Source of the DNA: Streptomyces sp. ML-6
Lineage (GTDB): Bacteria; Actinomycetota; Actinomycetes; Streptomycetales; Streptomycetaceae
NCBI RefSeq assembly: GCF_030116705.1
Contig: NZ_JAOTIK010000001.1
Span: 186,001 to 250,000, forward strand
Direction of reading: 5' to 3'
DNA length: 64,000 bases
Numbering within the stretch: position 1 is the first letter of the stretch; the number at the start of each line of letters is the position of its first letter. Of the stretch, positions 26,596 to 35,137 are shown piece by piece. The notes below the pieces were generated by a model. It did not search any database. It saw only the letters and a program-made list of their open reading frames with translations, and was not told where the DNA came from. The translations under genes were made by a program, and so were the position numbers.

Positions 26596-27246
26596 TCAGT
26601 CCGTGAGGAAGGCGCCCTTGGCGCAGGGGCGGCAGACGAAGACGTAACCCAGTTGGCCGCCGAGGTTCATTGCCGACTGCTGGTCGAGCCCCTCCTCCAA
26701 GTGTGCCGCGAACTCCGTCGCCCCTGAGCAGGAGGGGCACTCGGGCAGACGGTCGTCCTCCAGGTAGGAGGGGCTGCCACCCAGGGACCCGAGCACCTCG
26801 CGCTGCTTCCCGAACCGCTCGCCGGGCTCCCGCGCCCACCCCGAACGGGCGAGGTCGTACGCATCGGGCGGGACGCCTTCGTCGCCGTCGCCCTCGTCGG
26901 GGTCGACGGTCACGAGCCGGAGCGTGATCGCCGACACCGCGGGCAGCAGCGTCACGCCCTCCGCGGGTACGGCCACCGGTACCAGTCCCGCGGGCGGGAA
27001 AAGAAGGACCCGATTCGCTCCGGAGGTCGCGTCCCACATCTCGCAGGCGCCCGGATCGTTCTGGCAGACGAACACCAACACAACGCCGTACTCGACCGGC
27101 AGGTGCGCGAAGAACTGCAGCGGCCCTCCGCAGCCGCCGCACACCGGCCAGGTGAATCCCTCGGGCGCCAGCGGCACGCCCCCGGTCCGTAGCACGTCCG
27201 CGTCGGGCGCTGCCGTACCGTCGTAGATCATCAAAGTCGTCTGCAC
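26596..27246 (-). CDS. Conserved hypothetical, DUF1963-like, Cys-rich
   Basis: 216 aa. Begins MQTTLMIYDG and has a Trp-Pro-x-Cys-Gly-x-Cys motif (WPVCGGCGGPLQFFAHL), a second pair CPSC and a third CRPC. The pattern, a domain that opens with GG-x-P-x-APEGF-x-WP and reports FFAHL, resembles YwqG/DUF1963 family proteins with added zinc knuckles. The function is unknown. It ends before a strong terminator and is followed on the same strand by the next hypothetical gene upstream. Confidence 0.65.
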   Translation of the reverse strand: MQTTLMIYDGTAAPDADVLRTGGVPLAPEGFTWPVCGGCGGPLQFFAHLPVEYGVVLVFVCQNDPGACEMWDATSGANRVLLFPPAGLVPVAVPAEGVTLLPAVSAITLRLVTVDPDEGDGDEGVPPDAYDLARSGWAREPGERFGKQREVLGSLGGSPSYLEDDRLPECPSCSGATEFAAHLEEGLDQQSAMNLGGQLGYVFVCRPCAKGAFLTD

Positions 27247-27255
27247 AGAGGAAGG

Positions 27256-28008
27256 CTACGGATGGCGGTCGGCGGCTCGGCATCCGGCATACGTGGTGGT
27301 GGAAGCAGCCTGGGTCACCCCCGGTCCACCTGCCAGCGATGTGGCCATGAAGCCTGAGCCCCCACACCTGGCCGGAGCGTCGAGGCGGCGGGCGAGTTCC
27401 TCGACGGGCTCCCAGGCGGTGCCGGGGGCGAGGCGTTCGACGAGGTCCCGGTCGACGGGCGCCCCTGCCACGAGGGCCTCCAGCACGCCGGTGTCGACCG
27501 GCCGAGAGTAGTAGTGGCCGAAGTGCTTGGTGAGGGGGTCGGGGGTGAAGGACGCCAGCGGGGCGAGCATCCAGGAGGTTAGCTCGGGTTCCCGGCCGTC
27601 CCCGGGCCGCGGGTCGCCGTGGCGCCAGGCGGTCCCGTCGTGCCAGAGCGCGAGGGTGAGGGCGGGGAATTCCGGCTCGTCGTTCTCCAGCCGGGTCAGC
27701 GGGGTGAGATCCTCCGGCAGGCCGTCGAGCAGGCCGGGGCAGAGTTCGTCCTCGGAGTAGGGGCTCATCCACGACTCGTGGTCGAAGGCTCGGAGGAAGG
27801 CCGACGAGGGGCCGAGGAAGACGTGGTAGTCGTCCCCGCCGCCATTCTCGTACCAGAAGTGCTCGAATCCGTTCCCGTCGGCGGCCGCGTGGCTGTAGCG
27901 CGGCCAGCGGGAACCGAAGGCCGCTTCCAGGAGGGTGAGGACGCGGGCCCGTGCGCGGAGCGGGCCTGGTGCGGGCAGGGAGGCGGCGAAGTTGGAGAGC
28001 GCGGACAT
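27256..28008 (-). CDS. Conserved hypothetical protein
   Basis: 250 aa from ATG 28008. The aromatic-rich block FEHFWYENGGGDDYHVFLG and FDHESWMSPY suggest a soluble alpha/beta protein, and I recall similar unnamed proteins in Streptomyces. The last 35 residues, after about RRLDAPARCGG, are Gly/Ser/Thr rich and unlike the rest, so a frameshift near 27365 with an altered tail is possible. Only 9 bp separates it from the next gene, suggesting co-transcription with 26596-27246. Confidence 0.6.
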   Translation of the reverse strand: MSALSNFAASLPAPGPLRARARVLTLLEAAFGSRWPRYSHAAADGNGFEHFWYENGGGDDYHVFLGPSSAFLRAFDHESWMSPYSEDELCPGLLDGLPEDLTPLTRLENDEPEFPALTLALWHDGTAWRHGDPRPGDGREPELTSWMLAPLASFTPDPLTKHFGHYYSRPVDTGVLEALVAGAPVDRDLVERLAPGTAWEPVEELARRLDAPARCGGSGFMATSLAGGPGVTQAASTTTYAGCRAADRHP

Positions 28009-28173
28009 GGCCCTGAGCCTAGGCTGTTTCTCCGACGTCCCCGCCACGGTGGCTCGCTGGGCCGCCCTCGGCATCCGCGGCGTGAAGGTCTTCGCCTTCG
28101 GGCACGACCGCGACGGGGATGCGACAGTGTCGGCCGAATTCGGGGGCGTGCCGTGCCTCGGTCCGGCGTCTGG

Positions 28174-28956
28174 TCACCTGAAGGGGCTGTTCCCGTCTTT
28201 CCCTGACTGTGCCAGTGACACGGCGTGCTCGAGGCGGCTTCGGAGTTCGCCCTCGGCCGCGGCGTACTCGGCAGGCAGCCCGGGCAGGAGGGCGAGGGCG
28301 GCGGTGACGAGCTCCGTCGTCGCCCGCAAGTCTTCCCGGACCGCCCGGAACAGCACGACGGCGTCCATCGGGGCCAGCCGGTGGCGCCAGGGGGGATGGG
28401 CGTGCGTCGCCGCGTAGTGGGCGGTCAGGACCTCGACGGGGGACAGCTCCGCTCCGCTCCGGCGCAAGAACATCGCCAGGCCGTACCGGTTGACGATGTT
28501 GCAGATTTCCTCCGCCTGGGCCTGGTTGCGGTGGTCCGCGTCGTGGATCTCGTAGAGCACGGCGTACACGAGCGCGCGTTCCCGGTCCGTGCGCGGAGCC
28601 GGGGACGGTTCGTCCTTCAGCAGCGCCTCGATGTCGGCCGGACTCAGGAAGGGGCGGCGGTTCGCGTCGGTGACGGGGCTGACCGTCAGGCGGACGGCTC
28701 CGAGTGCGACGGCGTCCTCCGAGAGCGTCCGCGCGTACCGGAGGCCCTCGCTCGCCGTCGGCTCGGTTTCCAGGCAGGCGGCCCGCACCTGCGCGACGGT
28801 CGGCCCGTCGGTCCACGCGAACGTCCAGGCCCGTGCGGATGCGGACCACTCGGCCTCGACGGCACCGTGCCGGTGGGGGCCGCCTGCCTGGAAGCCAAAC
28901 CGGTCGGTGAGCGTACGGGCGAGTCGACGAAGGCGCGTCGCGCGGTCGGAAGTCAT
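28174..28956 (-). CDS. Conserved hypothetical protein
   Basis: 260 aa from ATG 28956. It is rich in Arg, Glu and Ala with mostly helical character and no membrane segments. A run RTDRERALVYAVLYEIHDADHRNQ, shortened here, and LAMFLRRSG are distinctive, but I know no family name. It is likely single or loosely grouped with the preceding hypotheticals. Confidence 0.55.
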   Translation of the reverse strand: MTSDRATRLRRLARTLTDRFGFQAGGPHRHGAVEAEWSASARAWTFAWTDGPTVAQVRAACLETEPTASEGLRYARTLSEDAVALGAVRLTVSPVTDANRRPFLSPADIEALLKDEPSPAPRTDRERALVYAVLYEIHDADHRNQAQAEEICNIVNRYGLAMFLRRSGAELSPVEVLTAHYAATHAHPPWRHRLAPMDAVVLFRAVREDLRATTELVTAALALLPGLPAEYAAAEGELRSRLEHAVSLAQSGKDGNSPFR

Positions 28957-28993
28957 CGGACGCCAGTATCCACCGAGCCCCGCGGGGCTCGCG

Positions 28994-29042
28994 CGGTGCG
29001 CGACGGTCCGTCCCGGGTATCGGGGCGGACCGTCGCGCACCG
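28994..29042. repeat. Perfect 17-bp inverted repeat (hairpin)
   Basis: Arms 28994-29010 and 29026-29042 are exact reverse complements with a 15-base spacer. The stem is very GC-rich. It lies upstream of the minus-strand gene at 28956 and not after any obvious gene, so its role as a terminator is unclear. Confidence 0.8.
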
Positions 29043-29298
29043 GGTGCACTGCGTTGGCGTCGTCCTGGTCGGGGTAGCGGTCCGCGCGGGCGCGGGAGTC
29101 GTCGGCCGCCGTGGTGAACGCGTCCTGGAGGCGGTGCAGCCGGTCGGCCGGTGGCGGGCGCACCGGTGCGGTGCGGAGCATCGGGTGCGGCGCACCAGCG
29201 CGCGAGAGTGCCGGGCATCGTCGGGTGGCGCGGCGCACCGGGTGCGGTGGCGCACCCTCGCGGTGCGCACCACGGTGGCGTCCATCGTCATCCGGCGC

Positions 29299-29422
29299 AC
29301 CGGGTGGAGCCCACTGAGCCTCCGCCAACTTGAAGTCGCAGGTCAAACGGCTGGTGTGACCGGTGCTCGGGGTGCTCACGCTGGTCGTGGGCGGCTGTCT
29401 GCGCAGTAGATCGTCCGTCAGC
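29299..29422 (+). repeat. Copy 1 of a diverged ~125-bp repeat
   Basis: This stretch is about 80% identical by eye to the reverse complement of 31092-31215. In both copies one frame reads PLSxRQLExAxQxAGxTxxRGAHAG and ends in TAG, so the shared region may once have been the 3' end of a coding sequence. The two copies face each other around the kinase and MerR genes. Confidence 0.65.
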
Positions 29423-29528
29423 GGTTGGTTACCGGCTTTTCGGTGCTCGAATCGGTGGCGGACATGCGTTTCTCGGTCAGCGACAGGCGTGACTCCGACG
29501 CCCGAGCTGCTCGGCGTAGCATGCCGAG

Positions 29529-30068
29529 ATGCACGCAGACAGCCCTCGGGGCGCCCATGCCCTCCTCCTCAATGGCACTGTCGGCGTGGGCAAGACAACC
29601 GTTGCCGAGGCCGTGGGCGACCTTCTCGCCGACGCCGGGATCCCTCATGCCGTCATCGATCTCGACTGGCTACGTAAGTCGTGGCCCACACCTCCCGGTG
29701 ACCGGTTCAACTTCGGCATGCTCCTGTGGAATCTGCAGACCGTCACCGGTCACTATCTCGATGCCGGAGCGACGCGCCTCGTTCTCGCGGGTGTGGTTGA
29801 GGACCAGGACGAGCGGAAGTTGCTGGCCGATGCCGTAAGTGCTGAACTCATGGTCTGCCGGCTCCGGGCTGAGCTTTCGGTCATCCACCAGCGACTGGTC
29901 CAACGCCACGGCAGTGAGCCCGAAGCACTGCGATGGCACCTGAACCGGGCCGGTGAACTGGACGGAATCCTCAGCCGGTCTGCAGTCGACGACTTCACCG
30001 TCGACGCCGGCACAGGATCCGTCACCGACGTCGCCGTAGGGGTGCTCAGGGCAGCAGGCTGGACGTGA
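29529..30068 (+). CDS. P-loop small-molecule kinase-like protein
   Basis: 179 aa with Walker A NGTVGVGKTTVAEAV at about residues 15-29 and the strand-2 acid in VIDLDWLR. LID-like basic residues occur around RLRAELSVIHQRLVQRH. The fold is that of adenylylsulfate- or shikimate-kinase-like proteins; the substrate is not known. A TAGCAT hexamer at 29517-29522 lies 7 bp before the ATG, fitting a -10 box for a leaderless transcript. It sits inside the pair of inverted repeats. Confidence 0.72.
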   Translation: MHADSPRGAHALLLNGTVGVGKTTVAEAVGDLLADAGIPHAVIDLDWLRKSWPTPPGDRFNFGMLLWNLQTVTGHYLDAGATRLVLAGVVEDQDERKLLADAVSAELMVCRLRAELSVIHQRLVQRHGSEPEALRWHLNRAGELDGILSRSAVDDFTVDAGTGSVTDVAVGVLRAAGWT

Positions 30069-30202
30069 TCATCGGATTGCAGCGGTAGCAGTCACGGAGG
30101 CTCGATCACACCCTTTTCCGGAAATCCCCATCAACGGTCTTCTACGCTCTGTGCATGCTGGATCGTAGAAGCTGTCCGGCGAGCGCGAAGAGGAACCCGT
30201 GA

Positions 30203-30241
30203 CTTGGCCCTCCCCCAAGGGCAGAGGGCACAGTGGTCCCG
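30203..30241 (+). promoter_or_regulatory. MerR-type promoter with dyad operator
   Basis: A candidate -35 CTTGGC (30203-30208) and -10 CACAGT (30229-30234) are 20 bp apart, the long spacing typical of MerR-controlled promoters. Between them is the dyad GCCCTC (30207-30212) / GAGGGC (30224-30229). Transcription would begin at about the GTG at 30241, giving a leaderless, self-regulated mRNA. Confidence 0.55.
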
Positions 30242-31095
30242 TGCAAGAGGAATTGATCACCATCGGCGAGCTCGCCACCAGGACCAGGCTCAGCCTCAAG
30301 GCGCTGCGGCTCTACGGGGACCGAGGGCTGCTGCCCCCGGCCCGGGTCGATCCGCGAACCGGCTTCCGCCGCTACGGTCTCGCCCAGGTTGAACGGGCCC
30401 GCCGTATCGTGCTGCTGCGTGCCACCGGCATGCCGCTGACGCGGATCGCGGAGGTGCTCGATTCGAGCGGTGAGGAGCCGGTGCGGCTGCTCACCTCGTA
30501 CTGGCGAGAACAGGAGGCTGTGCACGTGGCTCGCCGGGCTGCGGTGGGCTATGCCCGAGAGGTTCTGACCGGAAGAAGTCCGACCATGTACGAGGTTTCC
30601 GAGCGCGACGTGCCAGAGCAGAAAGTCCTGTTCATCCAGCGCCACGTGACCGCCGCAGACCTGCCCAGCTTCCTCGCGGACTCGAGCGAGCTGCTCTTCT
30701 CCCACCTGCGGCAGGCAGAAGCGGGCTTGTCCGGACCGCTCTTCGCCGTCTACCACGGCCTGGTGAGCGAGGACTCCGACGGCCCGGTCGAGATCTGCGC
30801 TCCAACCCAGAGCCCAGATGTCGAACCAGCCGGCCAAATCGGGGTACGCATCGAGCCCGCGCACCGCGAGGCGTACACCGCCTTGACGAAGCAGCACGAG
30901 GGCTACTCGGCGATGGCTGCCGCCCATGACGCCGTCGGCGTATGGCTCGCCGAGCACGGATATGCCGTCAGCGCCTCCAATCGAGAGGTGTACTACCCGA
31001 ACTGGGCGACCGCCGAGCCGGGCGAGCACGTGGCCGACATCGCAATACCCTTCCGCCCAAGCTCGATTTCCGACCTCGAAAAGGTCAACCGATGA
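30241..31095 (+). CDS. MerR-family regulator with effector-binding (GyrI-like) domain
   Basis: 284 aa. The N-terminus ITIGELATRTRLSLKALRLY is the MerR winged helix, with the conserved wing R-x-Y in GFRRYGLAQVERA. A helical linker is followed by a GyrI-like ligand domain (SPTMYEVSERDVPEQKVLFI). I chose GTG 30241 because the promoter-like element ends there; GTG 30199 with a GAGGA site is the alternative and would add 14 residues. It probably activates its own promoter on binding a small lipophilic compound. Confidence 0.85.
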   Translation: MQEELITIGELATRTRLSLKALRLYGDRGLLPPARVDPRTGFRRYGLAQVERARRIVLLRATGMPLTRIAEVLDSSGEEPVRLLTSYWREQEAVHVARRAAVGYAREVLTGRSPTMYEVSERDVPEQKVLFIQRHVTAADLPSFLADSSELLFSHLRQAEAGLSGPLFAVYHGLVSEDSDGPVEICAPTQSPDVEPAGQIGVRIEPAHREAYTALTKQHEGYSAMAAAHDAVGVWLAEHGYAVSASNREVYYPNWATAEPGEHVADIAIPFRPSSISDLEKVNR

Positions 31096-31215
31096 CAGAC
31101 GATCTACTCCGCAGACTGCCACCACTGACCTGCGTGAGCACCTCGGAAGACCGTCATACCAGCCCTTTGAGCTGCGGCTTCAAGTTGGCGGAAGCTCAGT
31201 GGAGTCCACCGGGTG
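31092..31215 (-). repeat. Copy 2 of a diverged ~125-bp repeat
   Basis: The inverted partner of 29299-29422. It covers the 3' end of the relaxase frame (LSFRQLEAAAQRAG...) and reaches to within a few bases of the MerR stop. Upstream of it on the minus strand are further GTGGA-n-TCCAC palindromes (31195-31275) not shared with copy 1. Confidence 0.65.
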
Positions 31216-33410
31216 GGCTCCACTCGGTGTTCTGCATCCGGTGACGATGCGCGCCATCGGGTGGACTCCACTCGAGGGACGATGCCCGGCATCGTCACCA
31301 CAGCCATGCGGTGGGGTGCCGCACCCGGGACAGGGCGCGGGCGTCGCGGCGCGCGGCCGCGTTGCCGATCCGGTTCTGCCGGGAGCGTGGCCGGCGCGAC
31401 TGCGAGGCGGCGCTTGCGGGCGTCCTGGAGCCGCCGCCGCTGCTTGCGCAGTTCCTGCTTCTTCGCGGCCTTGGACTTCGGCTTCCGGGGGCGCTTCCAG
31501 ATCGGCTGCCACCCCAGGGGCTCCTCGGGCTCGGGCTCTTGGTCCTCGTTGAGCGCGGCGGCCATTTTCGCGCGGGCCGCGTGGGCACGTGCGAGTGCGT
31601 CGTCGGGGTTGGGTCGTTCTTCCGGGGTGCTCATGCGACTCCTTCTGTGGTCCGGCCTGGTGTGTGCTGGGTGCCGGGCTGCTGAGTGTGCGGCTGCGGG
31701 GCTGTGGCCGGGGGCGATGGCACGCTCCCGCTTGCCGTCCTGAAGCCTGGCGGCCAGCCGTGCGGCGGCTTCGAAGGTCCGGCGGGTCTGCTCCACCGTG
31801 TCGACACCGGTCTCCGGCTCCAGGAGGCGGCCGTCCTTCGGGCCGGTGCGGAACGGCCGCGGGTGCGTCCTCGAGGCGGCGGGCACGGAGACCGCGTACG
31901 GCCGGGGGCGGGAGCCCAGACGCTCCGCACGCCGCGCTGCGTTGACCCGGGCGGCCAGGGTGCCGGCGGCGAGGCGGGCCCGCTCGTACGGGGTCGCGGG
32001 CCGCTTGCGGGTCAGCGGGCGCACCACGGCCTGGTCCTCGGTGTCGCGCGGGTACAGGGCGCGCAGGTCGGCGGTCATCATCCGTCGGCTGGCCGGACGG
32101 GTGTAGTCGTCGACGGCCGTCTGCACGATCTGTTCGTCCAGGCCGGGTTGGTGGGGCCGGCCGCGCAGGGCGTGGGCGAGGTGGCGTCGGGCTTCGGCGA
32201 GCAGGTGGTGGTGTTTGAACGCGCCGCGCATCACGTAGACCACGGCGACGACGTCGACGGCCGCGAGCGCTATGTCGACCACTGGCCGCACCCGTGCCCA
32301 TACCGCTGCGGCCGCCGCCCGCGCCCGCTCCGCCAGTCGGTCGACGACGTCGGCGCCGTAGGCCCGGATCGCCGAGTCGCGCCATCGCTTGCGCAGCTCG
32401 GTCAGCGACCACAGCTCGGTGCGCTTGGGCGGGCGGGTCTGGTCGGCGGCCTGGCAGGCCAGCGCGTAGGCGGCCCGCTCCCCCGGCGGGTGCCCCCGGC
32501 GTTGCTCGTAGTCGGCCGTGAGGACGGACAGTGCGTCCTGGATCTGCTGACGGCGGGTCGACTGCCAGCCGATGAGCCGCTGGTCGAGTCCGGCGATCTC
32601 CATGACGGGCCGGCGGCCGGGCGTCACCTCGCGCGGCTCCCACGCCCACCCGAGCCTCGCGGACATCTCCTCCATGAAGTGGAGGGTGTAGAGGGTGTCG
32701 GCGGCGACTATGTGGGCCATCAGCGAGTCCGCCGACAGGTTGCCCCACTTCCCGTCGTGCGGCCGCCGGGCGCGGATCGACACGATCGCGTGATCGTGCA
32801 GCAGCGGCTTTCCGGCTCGCGACTCGTAGTGCCGGAAGACCGCGACGATCAGCCCGTCCTTGACCCGGGCGCGGCGCTTGCCGCCGGCTTTCCAACGGAT
32901 CTCCGCGACCGCCTCCCCCACCCAATCCAGCGTCTTGTCGCGGGCGATGTCCTGGCACAGCTCCAGCACCCGGCAGTGCCTGTCGTCCATCAGGGCCCAT
33001 GCGAGGTGTGCCATCGGCGGGGGCCGGAACGTCAGGTCGAAGGCCAGCCAGGGGGTGCGCTCCTTGGCCTTGTCGGTCTTGGGTGAGCGGTGGTGCTCGA
33101 TGGGCCTGCCCAGCACGGTCGCCCGCCTCGCCTGCGCCGGGCTCTTGCCCTGCGCCAGGAGCCCGCGCTCGATCCGGTCGGCGTCCGGGTGCCGCCCCTC
33201 CCCCAGGAGCAGTTCGGCCTGCCGCTCGGTGACCACGTCCCCGTCCTTGAGCCCGAGCGCGGCCAGGCCCCGGCCCTTCCACACGTCGGCCGGGACACCG
33301 GCTTCGTCCTGGGCGGCGCGCAGCGCCTTGCCTGCAGGGCGGTGGCCGTCACCGACCATCACACCACGGAAGAGATAGCGCCACCCATTCCCCGGGCGAA
33401 CTGGCGACAT
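31104..33410 (-). CDS. MobF/TrwC-like relaxase, plasmid or ICE remnant
   Basis: About 768 aa. The N-terminal half resembles a TrwC-type relaxase: start MSPVRPGNGWRYLFRGV, FDLTFRPPPMAHLAWAL, and HDHAIVSIRARRPHDGKWG with two of the metal-binding His. No helicase domain follows, so it is relaxase-only or truncated. At 31634 an in-frame ATG is preceded by a strong AAGGAG ribosome site, and the sequence after it (MSTPEERPNPDDALARAHAA) looks like an independent basic protein of 176 aa. An earlier stop may have been lost, fusing two genes. The final 60 residues come from repeat sequence. The IS701-like element is inserted just before the start, so normal expression is doubtful. Confidence 0.75.
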   Translation of the reverse strand: MSPVRPGNGWRYLFRGVMVGDGHRPAGKALRAAQDEAGVPADVWKGRGLAALGLKDGDVVTERQAELLLGEGRHPDADRIERGLLAQGKSPAQARRATVLGRPIEHHRSPKTDKAKERTPWLAFDLTFRPPPMAHLAWALMDDRHCRVLELCQDIARDKTLDWVGEAVAEIRWKAGGKRRARVKDGLIVAVFRHYESRAGKPLLHDHAIVSIRARRPHDGKWGNLSADSLMAHIVAADTLYTLHFMEEMSARLGWAWEPREVTPGRRPVMEIAGLDQRLIGWQSTRRQQIQDALSVLTADYEQRRGHPPGERAAYALACQAADQTRPPKRTELWSLTELRKRWRDSAIRAYGADVVDRLAERARAAAAAVWARVRPVVDIALAAVDVVAVVYVMRGAFKHHHLLAEARRHLAHALRGRPHQPGLDEQIVQTAVDDYTRPASRRMMTADLRALYPRDTEDQAVVRPLTRKRPATPYERARLAAGTLAARVNAARRAERLGSRPRPYAVSVPAASRTHPRPFRTGPKDGRLLEPETGVDTVEQTRRTFEAAARLAARLQDGKRERAIAPGHSPAAAHSAARHPAHTRPDHRRSRMSTPEERPNPDDALARAHAARAKMAAALNEDQEPEPEEPLGWQPIWKRPRKPKSKAAKKQELRKQRRRLQDARKRRLAVAPATLPAEPDRQRGRAPRRPRPVPGAAPHRMAVVTMPGIVPRVESTRWRASSPDAEHRVEPTRWTPLSFRQLEAAAQRAGMTVFRGAHAGQWWQSAE

Positions 33411-33433
33411 GCTGATCATCAGCCCATGGAATC

Positions 33434-34962
33434 TTAGTACTCCAGTCGCAGTTCGCTATTCCTGCTGGTCAGGAGCATGTATCTGAGCGTACTCGGCTGA
33501 CGTGTTGTCAGGTTGGGTGAGTTCGTGACCTCGGGTACGGCGGCCCGTTGTGCTTGTCATGCAAGACGATGTGCGGCCTGACCTCTGGTCGGCGGAGCTG
33601 GAAGAGCTGTTGGTGCGGGTCGGTCACCGGTTCGGCCGGGTGGACCTGCGGCGGCGGATGCGGGCCTACGTACACGGCCTGCTTGCGCCTGTGGGCCGGA
33701 AGAACAGCTGGCAACTGGCCGAACACGCCGGTCACCGAACCCCTTCAGGGGTACAGCACCTGCTGAGCCGGGCTTGCTGGGATCCTGACGAGCTGCGGGA
33801 CGACCTGCAGGAATACGTTGCCGAGAGACTCGGCGATCCGACTGGGGTGCTGATCGTCGACGACACCGGCTTCATCAAGAAGGGCACGGTCTCGGCCGGG
33901 GTGCAGCGACAGTACTCCGGCACGGCCGGGCGAACCGAGAACTGCCAGACAGGCGTCTTCGCCGCCTACGCCTCACACAAAGGCCGCGCACTGGTGGACC
34001 GGGAGTTGTACCTGCCGAAGTCCTGGACCTCGGATACGAACCGCTGTGCAGAGGCAAGGATTCCCGGGGAGCGTGCCTTCGCGACCAAGGGCGATCTCGC
34101 GAAGGACATGATCAGACGAGCCCTGGGCTCCCCGCTGCCTGTCGCCCGGGTAACCGCCGACTCTGCCTACGGCCAGGACCAGAGGCTGCGCCGCATGCTC
34201 GAAGAGGTCGGGGTCGGCTATGTTCTGGCCGTGCCGAAGTCCCAGCACATTCACGCGGCGGGCCGCATCGACTTCGCCTTCTCCCGAGCCCCGGATGACG
34301 CCTGGGAGCGCCAGTCGTGCGGGGCCGGAGCGAAGGGACCACGCGTCTACGACTGGGCCGCCGCGAGGCTCCCGCCGATCGACGACTTCGACGGTCCTGA
34401 GCCCACCCACGGCCGGTGGGTGCCGGCCCGTCGCAGTCTGGCCCGCCCGGACGAGATCGCCTACTGCCTCGCCTACGCACCAACCGGCACCACCGTCGCC
34501 GAACTGGTGCGGGTCGCCGGGACGCGGTGGGCGATCGAGGAAGCCTTCCAAGCGGCGAAGAACGAGTGCGGCCTGGACCAGTACGAGGTACGCCGGTATC
34601 CGGGCTGGTACCGGCACATCACCCTGGCCATGCTCGCCCATGCCTTCCTCGCCGCCATGGCCGCCGCGGCAGCGCAAAAGGGGGCAGCAGAAACGGTTCC
34701 GGCGCGCTGGTCCCGCTCACCGTGGCAGAAATACGGCGGCTCCTGGCAGCGGGGCGCCCCGCAATGACGCGCCGTCGGCGCATCGACCACATACCGCACT
34801 GGTCCCGATGGCGGCGCCGACACCAAGCAGCAGCCCGCCGCTGTCATTACCGCCGCCGTACCCGAGGTCACGAACTCACCCAACCTGACAACACGTCAGC
34901 CGAGTACACTCAGATACACGCTCCTGACCAGCAGGAATAGCGAACTGCGACTGGAGTACTAA
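33434..34962 (+). mobile_element. IS701-like insertion sequence with 110-bp inverted repeats
   Basis: About 1529 bp. The terminal repeats 33434-33543 and 34853-34962 are reverse complements over 110 bp with about two mismatches, far longer than the 20-30 bp usual for IS701 members. The outermost tetranucleotides are TTAG on the left and CTAA on the right. Both fit the YTAR target of IS701 but are not a direct duplication. The element carries one transposase gene, which is frameshifted near its 3' end. It abuts the relaxase start on the left. Confidence 0.82.
33550..34767 (+). CDS. IS701-family transposase, frameshifted near 3' end
   Basis: 405 aa from GTG 33550 (ATG 33559 also possible). The DDE signature of IS701 is clear: VLIVDDTGFIKKGTVSAGVQ, RVTADSAYGQD, and the C-terminal acid in RWAIEEAFQAAKNECGLDQY. 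After MAAAAAQKG the frame becomes unlike the family. The expected ending LVPLTVAEIRRLLAAG...RRRHQAAARRCHYRRR continues in another frame to 34940. The switch occurs at AAAAGGGGG (34676-34684), a plausible slip site. Either this is an inactivating indel or the product is made by programmed frameshifting. Confidence 0.85.
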   Translation: MLVMQDDVRPDLWSAELEELLVRVGHRFGRVDLRRRMRAYVHGLLAPVGRKNSWQLAEHAGHRTPSGVQHLLSRACWDPDELRDDLQEYVAERLGDPTGVLIVDDTGFIKKGTVSAGVQRQYSGTAGRTENCQTGVFAAYASHKGRALVDRELYLPKSWTSDTNRCAEARIPGERAFATKGDLAKDMIRRALGSPLPVARVTADSAYGQDQRLRRMLEEVGVGYVLAVPKSQHIHAAGRIDFAFSRAPDDAWERQSCGAGAKGPRVYDWAAARLPPIDDFDGPEPTHGRWVPARRSLARPDEIAYCLAYAPTGTTVAELVRVAGTRWAIEEAFQAAKNECGLDQYEVRRYPGWYRHITLAMLAHAFLAAMAAAAAQKGAAETVPARWSRSPWQKYGGSWQRGAPQ

Positions 34963-35100
34963 AAACTCTCGCGAGTAAGCTTCTCCCGTTCCCATTCCTG
35001 TTCATTCCTGGCATTGCGTGCCGCGAAAATCGAGACGGGGGCGCAATTCCAGCTGGTCTTTTCGACCGTGTGCGGGCATGAAAGGGAAAGGAATACGGGA

Positions 35101-35137
35101 AGGGGCCGCCGCCGCTCTCGCAGCGTCGGCGGCCCCT
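35101..35137. terminator. Stem-loop, orphan terminator
   Basis: AGGGGCCGCCG (35101-35111) and CGGCGGCCCCT (35127-35137) form a perfect 11-bp stem with a 15-base loop. No gene ends next to it, so the gene it served may have been removed by the IS insertion or deletion. Confidence 0.6.

Larger units (their letters stand above)
28957..29528. other. Intergenic region with hairpins and GGTGCG/CGCACC repeats
   Basis: 572 bp with no credible gene. It starts with a perfect 17-bp inverted repeat (28994-29010 with 29026-29042). Between about 29155 and 29310 there are many copies of GGTGCG, CGCACC and combined palindromes such as GGTGCGCACC. At about 29299-29422 lies one copy of a diverged ~125-bp repeat whose inverted partner ends the relaxase frame near 31100-31215. 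Confidence 0.6.
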
